64,000 nt of DNA from Pithys albifrons albifrons (lineage: Eukaryota; Chordata; Aves; Passeriformes; Thamnophilidae), in assembly GCF_047495875.1 (NCBI RefSeq), contig NC_092459.1, forward strand, positions 19,205,795 to 19,269,794. The letters are read 5' to 3'. The first letter of the stretch is position 1. The number at the start of each line of letters is the position of its first letter. A program made the translations under genes and the position numbers. Below are positions 54,820 to 64,000 of the stretch, piece after piece. The notes under the pieces are model-generated. The model searched no databases and was not told the DNA's origin. It was given only the letters and a program-made list of their open reading frames with translations.

Positions 54820-57800
54820 AATGGCCAGCCTGGCTCTGGCTTCTTGAGAGGGGAGTTGGGTTGCCCCTGTGGGAGACCCACAAACTCCCACCTATAGAGG
54901 GGACCTTCTTTGGTGTGTCTGCAGAGAAAAGGGGCTCTCCCTTACCTTTTTTCTGCTCCCAAGATGTTGAGCTGGTTGTAACTCAGTTGTAACTATTCTC
55001 ATGTTTGTTGTGCTTTGTGTGAAAAGCCAAGCACATAAAAGTAAAAGCTGCTATAAAGGATAATCTGGATTATGTTTGTGCCAATTCCTAATCTGAGAAA
55101 AATGTTTTTACACCTGGATTTCTAAAATACTCCTGACAACAGTGTCATAATGGGACAATAGTGTGGACTGTGTTTACACATAGTTGCAGTCTGGGCTGGA
55201 GGCTTTTCTGCCATTTGGGTTTTTTCCTTCTGGGATGATAGTGAGGGATAAATGCTGCTGGCAACGTAGCATAGCTGCATTTGTTTGTATGTTAAACCAA
55301 CTATTTCCTGTGTTAAAAATGTATAGGAAGAACATCTCCATCACAGCCTTTCATTTCTGGTGTAATAGATGGTTTTAGGAAGATGTGGCACTGTGTGGTC
55401 CCCGGAATTTCAACCACAGATGATTTAACAGATACCAGACAAAGTTTTGAGTAACACAAATGAGGGCCACATGTTTTACTTGGAATATAAATGAAAAAAA
55501 AAGTCAAGTTACCTTTTTAAAATGTAGCATATTACAGCAGATATGAAATGTTGATATGTTCTTTATTTGAAAGAGGCAACCATTTCTATATCAAAAGACT
55601 TTGTTTTATTACTTTTTTATCAGAGATTTTATTACAACAAAAATGAACTGAAGTTCTTCAGACTACAACCGATTGGCACAACCATGTATGCCACTAGAGT
55701 TGGGGAAAGACTTTGTACTTCAGCTGCTCTTTAATTAACTGCAAGCCGAGGAAGGTTAACCTAAACCAAATGTAAATTCTTTGAAACTGACTGAAAACAG
55801 CTTGAATGTTTCACTGTATGTTCTGTATCCTGTGGCAAGAGACTTTTCCAACTTAGTTCAAGACCATCAAAGGAGGACATGGAAAATAGGAATGCACAGC
55901 ACATGTCGATTATATTGTGCACAAGCATGATGTTACTTCTCCATCTTTTGATTGAGAGACTGCTTTATTTATTTTGATTTAATGATTGCTGTAATCAATA
56001 AGTCCTTGTTAATTGCAGTACATGCTGATGGCATATGCTGTCATTGTGATTCTAAGCTGCCCAAGAGAGCTGTTTGTGGAGCAGCATCCTGATGAGACAA
56101 AACCATACAAAACTCCTTCCTGGCTGTGGAAAATTGGAGTGTACGTTTTGTTACTTTACTCAGAACTGGAAAAGAGAACATTGTCTACACAGACTATATT
56201 GAAAAGGGCACATGCATTTATTTTATACATTTTATATAAAAAAAATCAGGCAAGCCAATATTTTAGCTTTATGGTAAATCACTGAGAAACCTTTTCTGAA
56301 AAAGGAACCTGTGTTTTTGCTAGTACATTGCTGCACATACAGTGTGGAACAGGCATGGACTGTGGAAGAGAATTGTTTATACTCAAAGTTCTAGTATATA
56401 TTCGTATTTTAGAAAGACATAGGGACCTTACATCAAAGAAAAAGATCTTTTTATGTTTTATTAAGATGTTTTTGTTGAACAGGACTTTAGCATTCTTATA
56501 TGTAATTGCTAGTTCCAAAGGAAGGCAGCAGGCTCTGTCCTAAGAGACATCGTCTTTACAAAAGAAAGTAGTGAAGTTTATAGATGCTTCTTTCCTTAAT
56601 TTTAATATTTTGTGGGGTTTTTTTCTTTTCTCCATCTGTCTTGCACAGGGTTTTAATGCAGTTGATCTGGTTAGCCATGCTATAGAAACAGAGGTCCAGT
56701 CTTAGAAGTTCTTAACCAAGTGAGCCTATTCCCTAGTGAACTAATTAAAGCATCAGCCAGGCTGGAGCTGTAGGCCTGCAGAGTGTGATGTTTATCTTAG
56801 CCTCAGCCCAGGTTGGTGCAGTGGAATTTAATACCATTCACAGAATGTTTGATTTAATTCTCAGACAAGAATCCTTGGAAATGTTGACTCTAAATTAAAT
56901 TACAGCATTGTAGCTTGAGGAAGAAAGAAAAAGTATGTGTTTGCCTTCAGCATAATTTTTATGTTAACTGTAGAAAGTATTTCAAGCTGGGTTAAGGTGC
57001 ATACTCAGCTAGCATAAGTGCTAGGCCAGATTTTGAAATAGTAGAGTCAGCAGCAACACACACAAGGAAATGTCTGTTTTATCTTTCAATGCATTACAAT
57101 TTCGTAGTTCAAAGTATTACATAGTATAGTCCTTCTACTACAGCATAGCGAGGCATCAGGCCAGCTTTTGCATTCCTATTAATTAAGCATTAATTAAGCA
57201 GTTTCATTCCTGCTAATGCATGAAAATGCTTCTAAATGAGTTTTGGGAAGTCTCCATGATTTAAGCTGTGAAAATATGCTGCAAACTTCCATGAGAATGA
57301 AACGTATCCTTTCTTCCAATATTTGCTGCTGTACACTATGAAGAAATGTATTTGGAAATAACTTCTACAGTAATAAGCATTCAGTGAACCTGCAAAGGTT
57401 GGGATTTTTGCTAGCTCCTATTTTTAGATAAGGTTGAATCAAGTGCTTTCCAGCTTTCACTGTTCACACAGTGTCAGTGGGGGCAAAATCTGGGCTTCAT
57501 TAGTATCTGTCTGTCAAACCTGTTTCCTTTGTAAACTCTGTGTAGTCACAGCCTGATGATTGACAACAGAGGCATCTTTCTAGCCAGATTTCCTGGTCTG
57601 TGGCCTCTGTTTCCTCCATGGTAAGCCTGAGGCAATTTCTCTGAGAGTTGTTTTTCCCCCAAATATATCTTCACCAAAAGGTCCCCACCAAACTTGGGTA
57701 CAAAACCCAGAATTTAGATAGTCCTCAGGCATTTGAAGAACAAAATTATCATCCCAGAACTCTTCAGTTTGATTTAAACCTAGGAACAATTGTCCCTTTG

Positions 57801-59913
57801 ACACGTGGAGGTGCTCAGCAGTTCTCCACCCAGTTAGAACTGTCCACCTTGGAGCAGTTCCACACTTACCTACCCACCACCTCAACTCCTTTAAGACTAG
57901 ATGACAGGATACCCATAAGCCACTGATGTAACAGGGTTTTGTGGTACAAATTAAAGGGCCAGGCCACCCTCAAGTTCTATTTACATATGTTTTGCTTTTA
58001 AGTCACACCTATTTTATCTAGAGTAGCCTGAAGTCTGCTGTGTTTGCATGGAAACATGGAGATCTGGGTGTGCTTTCATAGCCTACAAGCATTCAATCCA
58101 TATCTCCTACTGCCTGATCATCAGTGGACTAAAGAACCTCTTGGGATTAGTCCCTAATCTCTAAATATTTATGCATTTTCTATTGTATTTTAATTGGCTA
58201 AAAAATCTCACAAATTATCAAGGTGGGTAAATTCAAACCCTCATCAGAGACCAGCTGGAGAGATGTAGTTTGCTGTGCTGTCTTTCTTCTCCGTGAATCT
58301 TCAGTACTCCTATTTTAGTGGGACATGGAGGAAATGATTTTTCTGTCCTAATTTTTCAGACAATAATTTTCCTGCCTAGAGTACTCCTGCAATCAAGGTC
58401 ATCTGCTAGAGGATTTAGACGTGAATTCCCTTTAGCTGAGTCAGGGCTGAACTGAGGCCTTGTATTTCATGTCTGTATGTGTGTGCACATGCTCTCAAAT
58501 CTAGATGGCTGCTTAGTGTATTGGGACCACTTCCTAGGCTCATTATCAGGAACGAGCTTCACGCAAATCCTCCAAAAGCACACACAGAGGCTCCTGCACA
58601 TTGAGTTCTGGATAGATTCCAGGTTCCATCTCCTGGCTGGGTTATTCAGGACATATTTAGTACATGTTGGTACAATTGAGCAAGTTTTCTTTGGAATGCC
58701 TTTGCAGACAGGCTCTGTGTTTTGGGTTACCACTGCAGGGTGAACTATTCCATACACTGTACTGGGAGTCCAAGCTGACAATTTGAATTCTCAGGGTTGC
58801 TGTCTTGGTAAAGAGGCATTGTAGTGCCTAACATGGGAATGCCTAAAGCCTGTACTGGATCTAAAAACTAAATCCCAGCTTTGATAAAGAAAGGCTAAAA
58901 ACAGATGGAGCTTTACTGTTTCTATCTATTAACTGGTTCTGTAAAAAGAATCTTTAATTGCAGCAAAGGCATGTGTACAAATTCTGTTTACACTTGGAAA
59001 CTAAGTCAAACAAATAATTGGCAAAAGGATAACTGTGTTTGATAAAAACCAGCACTGTTAAGCAACATGGCAAGGATGCTAATCATACCCTAGTAATTAA
59101 TAAAACTGTGCAGTAGCTGATGTAAATTCTGTCCACAAAAGTTTCTTGTAAATAACTACCTGGTAAAATTTAAAAGTGATAAAAGAATAAATTATTCACA
59201 TGAAAGCTGTAACTCTGCTGTCCTGTTTGATTGGCTCTCAGTGTTGTATTCCAATTACCACTGTTCATGAGTGGCCATTGCTTTTCCTGATTTATGGTAT
59301 GCATTCCATTGACTGCTCCATAGAAGTGGTACCCTTCATTATCACAAAACTTAACAGCTGTGCTGGTGCTTTGTGTCCGGACTGATGTGTATTGTTTTCT
59401 ACTTGAAAGAACTCAGAAGATTTAGATGGAGTCATATCTTCAGCTGTTTGTTTTTTTTTTTCTCAGTAGCATTGCTCCTGGGAAACTTAAGAAAGCATGA
59501 GAAAGGGAAATGGTGGTACTGTTGAGCAGTTGTAGTAACAAGCATTTTATTAATTTCTTTTTTGTATAGTGTTGTTCCACGCACCAGATTCATACTGGGC
59601 TTAACAGAACAGCTCTGTGTGGCTATTATCAGTATGAGTCCAAGTACTATTGTAGCAAAGTACATTTTTACATATTTACTGCCTCAACTCCTCCTCTGAG
59701 ATAATGTAATGCAAGTTTGTAGTAGTTTCACACATTTACTGGATTACTGTAACTATTCTGACTTCACATTACTGCTACTAAAAGCTGAGATTGGCATACG
59801 AGCTCAGTAAAATTTTGCACTCAGAATATATAATCAGAGACTTCTCATTTGTTTCAGCCTATTGAATGCTGAGAGCTGCTGGAATGAACCCATTGCTATT
59901 AGAAATCAGCAGG
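54820..59913 (+). other. KBTBD11: KBTBD11 3' UTR and downstream region
   Basis: AT-rich sequence follows the stop. There is no AATAAA in the first 4 kb that I can see. Candidate signals are ATTAAA at 56,744-56,749, followed by a GT-rich patch, and AATAAA at 59,098-59,103 and 59,186-59,191. Mammalian KBTBD11 has a multi-kilobase 3' UTR, so much of this stretch may be transcribed. Short open frames here have no recognisable product. Confidence 0.45.
57178..57199. repeat. 11-bp perfect tandem duplication with TAATTA cores
   Basis: The unit attaattaagc occurs twice without mismatch, giving two homeodomain-type TAATTA cores 11 bp apart, about one helical turn. Confidence 0.9.
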
Positions 59914-60500
59914 ATTGCTGGTTTTGGCTGGGGTAGCTAATTTTCCTCACAGCAGCTGGTATGAGGCTGCATTTTGGATTTGTGCTGAAAACAGTGTTGA
60001 TAATACAGGGATGTTTTCATTGCTGGGCAGTACTCACACAGCATCAAGGCCTTTTCTGCTTCTCTCCCTACCAGCAAGGAGGCTGGTGGTGCACAAGGAG
60101 TTGTGAGGGGTCATAGCCAGAACAGCTGATCCCAGCTGACCAAAGGGGTATCCCAGACCATATGTTATCATGCTCAGCATGTGAAGTTGGGTGAAGATGA
60201 AGGAAGGGAGAGACAAGGACATCCAAAGTGATGCTGTTTGTCTTCCTGTGTCATTGCTGTGTATGTTGGAGCCCTGCTTTCATGGGAATGGCCAAACACT
60301 TGCCTGCCACTGGGAAACAGAATAAATTCCTTGTTTTGCTTTGCTTGTGGGTGCAGTTTTTGCTTTACCTGTTAAACTGTCTTTATCTAAACTCATAAGT
60401 TTTCTTGCTTTCCCCCTTTTGATTCTCTCCCCCAAATCACTGGGAGGAGTGAGTGAGTGGCTGCATGAAGCTGAACTGCTGATGGGGTTAAACCACAACA
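59914..60500 (+). mobile_element. Solo LTR of an avian endogenous retrovirus
   Basis: The element is 587 bp and matches a very common bird LTR from 'gctggttttggctgggg' to 'ggggttaaaccacaaca', with 'gatttgtgctgaaaacagtg' near the start and 'aactgtctttatctaaactc' near the end. It has a perfect 5-bp target-site duplication GCAGG (59,909-59,913 and 60,501-60,505). AATAAA lies at 60,321-60,326 and the TATA position has decayed. No internal retroviral sequence is present. The terminal TG has mutated to AT, while the 3' CA remains. Confidence 0.87.
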
Positions 60501-60505
60501 GCAGG

Positions 60506-63500
60506 CTATTTTGGAGATTGTCTAACTTTCATAAATTATGCAATGTGAAGAAATGGGAGGGATAGGAGGGATGAGAGAAATTTGGAGTCAAAAGTATCTA
60601 CTAAATGTCCAGTTGAAACCAACAAATAGCAGAGAAGGGAAACCAGAGTTGGTACTTGAGACAATGATGACTATAGGGCCATTTTTTTGTTTTTTTTTTT
60701 TTTTCAAATATTTCTTAAACAGGCTGAGTTTTTACCAATTATATTGTTAGTCTTACCATTTTACACCTGCAAAACTTCTCGAACCACCACAATAAACCAC
60801 CAGATAAGTTGGCTTTTGCAGGAGTCTCTTGCTTTGCTTGTAAGTCTTAGTAGATAAACCATGGACAAATTTGTGAAATCATGAAATAACAATGTCAGTG
60901 CTACCACTTTCAACAGATTACTAATGCAAATGCTTTAGACACTGCTCACAATTCAGGTGAATTGTATGTAACTGATGTATTAACAGTTTAATTTTTGAAG
61001 TATATATAGGTAAAGCTTTTTATGTACACCAATTTATGTTGTAATGAAATAAATACTTTAAAAAAAAAGCTTATGCTGCCTCTTAGGAATTTCTGGGTAA
61101 TTGTTGGGGTTTTTTTGTCATCCATCCAATCAGTAAATGATATTGTATTTGTTCTTATAAAACAAAGAAAAAATCTATGGACTATGACACAGGTAAATAT
61201 TTAGGAAATGTTTCTAAGGCTAAGCAAAAGGGAATATTTTCGTTTTACAGAGCCATGGGTTTTGGGAATATGAAGTATTCTGCAGTGAAAACACTTTCCT
61301 AAGCACAGATTAGCATATACTCCTGTTAATTTTTATTTACTCTTTTTTTTTTCGGTCACTGTGTTAAAGTACATTATTTAAGAGTTATGTGTAGGTTTTT
61401 CCAGGATACTCTTCTGTATTATGTTGCACATGTCACATTTTTGGCTGGAGTAGATTTACAGCAGTGTAAGTTAAAGCAGAATCAAACACAATTTCATTGC
61501 ATTTTGTCTCTTATTTTTTCATCAGATATTTTGATTGACAAGAACTCTCATAACCTGTTTGAAAACTCCAAGATTCATAGAGAGAAAGAGAGAATAGGTG
61601 GTGTTGGATTTGCTGTCATTTCTATTATTTCCTTATCTGTTCCAACATGCAAGCTCTACCTATTTCAGCTTTCTTACACTTTCCTAAGAAGCACCAAATT
61701 CTTGTGCTGATTAAACTGGCAGAAGGAGTCTGGAATAACAACAAACCTCTTGGTTTGCCAGAAAACTTCTTCTATTCAGCTCCAGGGTTTTGAGTCTGTT
61801 GTAATTTACTAGGGACCTTCATTGGAAAAGAGAAAGAAAAGCTCTGATAGAATAAGACTCAGGCAATCAGTAACTTGAATGTGTATTTTTTTAACTTCAC
61901 CAGAACATAAATACTTTACTATTTTTCTCCGTGTTGTGAACTGGACATCAGGAAGTTTAGTGCCAATGAAGTTGTAGCTCAAGTATATAGTCCTGCTTGA
62001 TTCACTGAACATTTTGCACCTATATCTCTCAGGATGCTTAGGCCCCAGGCTCAAGCTTCAGGTGTATCCAGTCTGGTAAATTACATGGCTGAGTCCAATA
62101 ACTCGTGCCATGATTAATTTTCCAGTTCTGAAACACTAAAATCACCAATTGTAGCACAAAGGTTTTGGATTCCAAAGTCCTCTCGATTTGGGTACAGAGA
62201 ATGCCCTGTTGGTCATCTGCTTCCAGGTACAATGCCTGGTTTTAGCATCACTTGTGTCCATGTGAAACTCTTTGTTTTCGTATCAAAACATCTGCAGGTA
62301 GATGGTGTTGACTTGTATTTCCCCTGAAGGCAGAGAAGTCTTGCTGAAAAATAAAAACTTCTTCAGTCCCTACATTGTGCAAGCAGGGAAGTCTTGCATG
62401 CCTGGGAACTCCCATGTCATACTGAGTAATTATCAAATGAACAAAACAAGCGTCATCAAACATGAGTTCACAGCCTATGGACAGGAAGTACCTATTATGG
62501 TTGGGGAAAAAGGAAACTCAAACTGGTAACTGTTAGTACTGGGACCATGCCTGGAAAAAACCCAATTCCTGTTTCAGGATTCCATTGTCTAGGCACCTGT
62601 CAAGAGATGAGAAAAAATTCCTGGGCCAAATTACACCATGTGTCTAAAAGTAGGTCAGGGGAGCAATAGATGTGGTAGTACCTGCAGGCTTCTTTTTGAA
62701 ATGGGTGTGAACATCATCTGTGTCTCATAAATACCACCAGGAGCAATTGCTAGTGAGCCAGGTCAGGCAGAGGGAAGGGAGTATGACTGTGCCTGGCACA
62801 GCAGTGACACCTGCCTGACAGATCACTCTGGCAGTGAGCAGTGACAGGAAGGAGCTGAATGAGCATCTTCTGAATGACAGCTGTCCTGATGCAGAGTCCT
62901 TGGGAAGAAGAGAAGAAAAAATATATGCCTGATGGTCTTGCACTGTGCCCTTCCTTGCTGTGCTCTCTCCGTGTATTGACAGCACCAGTTCTCAGTGAAT
63001 TCCCTGCTGAGCAGCTTATACATGGAGAGTTTTGAAGGTGGTGTCTTCCTTTTTTTTTTTTTGTTTCAGTTCATGTGTAGTGCTCTCTCTACTCAAACAT
63101 TCCAATAGGCCATATAGGGGATCTGCAAATTTGGAAAAATTACCTATTGGAAATCATTGAAACTCCTTTTCCTCAGAAGGCAAAGTAGCCTCAATTCATT
63201 TAATAAACACCTAAATTTTTAGATGAAGTGAAGAAGATTTATTCTAGCTGCTTCTTGGCAGAATGGTGCAATAAACAATGAGCTGTTTGCTATTAAGGAA
63301 ATAAAGTTGTAAACAATTTATTAGTCATAATGCAGTCTTAAGGCAAGAGTTCTGCACCTTTTGTTAAGCTTACCTGAGCTTTGAGTCACTGCAGACTGCA
63401 GCTACAGGGAAAAGTAACTGCAGGATTAAAGCAGTGACCTGACCAGGTAGGTCTCTGAGGATGAAGTGAGAGCACAAACTGCTGCAGAATTAAGTTAATT

Positions 63501-64000
63501 CTCACACCATTTAGAAACCATTATCCCAGTGATCAGGGACTAATTTATTGACCACTTAGTGCATTACAGATAAAGGTGGATCTTTTTTCTTGTGTCATCA
63601 TTATCCTCTTCCCGATGTCCCATCCCATCCTGTTCCCTGACCCACTGCTTTGCAGTTTTTCCCACACGTGAAAAATCACTGCAAAGTTTGTGAGTAGAAA
63701 ATTTCTAGAAATTTTTATCCATTCTGCATGGATTTCCCATATGCCATGATGGATAATTGTCTCTCATCTTTTTTTCTAATTAAAGAAAAACATAGAATCA
63801 TTCTTAGAATAAGAGAAATAAAAGCTGAGATGAATAGTTAGGAAATGCAAATAAGAAAATATTCTTTTTCCCCTCACTGCCAGTGTCTTTTCAGATTATC
63901 ATGAAGTCCTAGGCAGGCAGAGTCTTCTTGAAAATACACTTTAAACCATTAGGAAAACTCAAAATCACATAGGTCCATTAGAGATCTCCTGCGTTGGGAG
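60506..64000. other. Downstream intergenic sequence
   Basis: AT-rich DNA with poly-T runs (about 60,684-60,704 and 63,050-63,062). I found no exon of the next expected gene (MYOM2 in human order), no RNA gene and no further recognisable transposon. Confidence 0.6.

Noticed and set aside
59915..60565. Short open frames near 60 kb as a possible gene
   Set aside because: They are contained in or overlap a solo LTR with a perfect target-site duplication.
54820..64000. Exons of MYOM2, the next gene in human order
   Set aside because: No immunoglobulin or fibronectin type III motifs with splice borders were found on the plus strand; the gene probably starts beyond the window.

Overview
The window is vertebrate nuclear DNA, most likely from a bird and probably a songbird. 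Coding sequence is sparse and split by long introns with consensus GT..AG borders. A CpG island marks one promoter. Interspersed repeats are of avian type: CR1 LINE fragments, two solo retroviral LTRs of families common in bird genomes, and a short tRNA-Ile-derived SINE with a CR1-like tail that resembles TguSINE1 of passerines. No operons, bacterial genes or CRISPR arrays are present.

Two protein-coding genes are supported, both on the + strand. (1) Positions 1 to about 27,800 hold the 3' end of ARHGEF10, a Rho guanine-nucleotide exchange factor. Seven coding exons (693-779, 1557-1780, 2957-3114, 12547-12689, 17007-17181, 23684-23806, 25764-26278) join in one uninterrupted frame of 1,425 nt (474 residues plus stop). 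They cover the C-terminal beta-propeller region and the serine-rich tail. The DH and PH domains lie upstream of the window. (2) KBTBD11, a BTB-kelch protein, has its whole coding sequence in one exon at 53053-54819 (588 aa). A strong CpG island at about 36,970-37,990, with a consensus splice donor at 37,812/37,813, is the likely distal promoter and non-coding first exon. This gives an intron of about 15 kb. The gene order ARHGEF10 then KBTBD11 on the same strand matches human 8p23.3, where MYOM2 follows; no MYOM2 exon is seen here.

Layout: 1-26,278 ARHGEF10 exons and introns, with a tRNA-derived SINE near 1.9 kb, CR1 near 6.7 kb and CR1 near 23 kb. 26,279 to about 27,800 is the probable ARHGEF10 3' UTR. 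About 27,800-36,970 is intergenic with simple repeats only. 36,970-37,990 is the CpG island. 37,813-52,986 is the putative KBTBD11 intron, with a solo LTR at 41,154-42,139 and old repeat fragments near 46.0-46.2 kb. 52,700-54,819 is a second GC-rich zone with a short upstream ORF and the KBTBD11 coding exon. 54,820-64,000 is the 3' UTR and downstream DNA, with a second solo LTR at 59,914-60,500.

The two genes are not known to act in one pathway: ARHGEF10 activates Rho GTPases, and KBTBD11 is a probable Cullin-3 substrate adaptor. I found no convincing new biological system. The most useful observations are the upstream ORF that ends 9 nt before the KBTBD11 start codon, the possible two-promoter layout of KBTBD11, and two opposite-facing LTRs that share a related 3' terminus.
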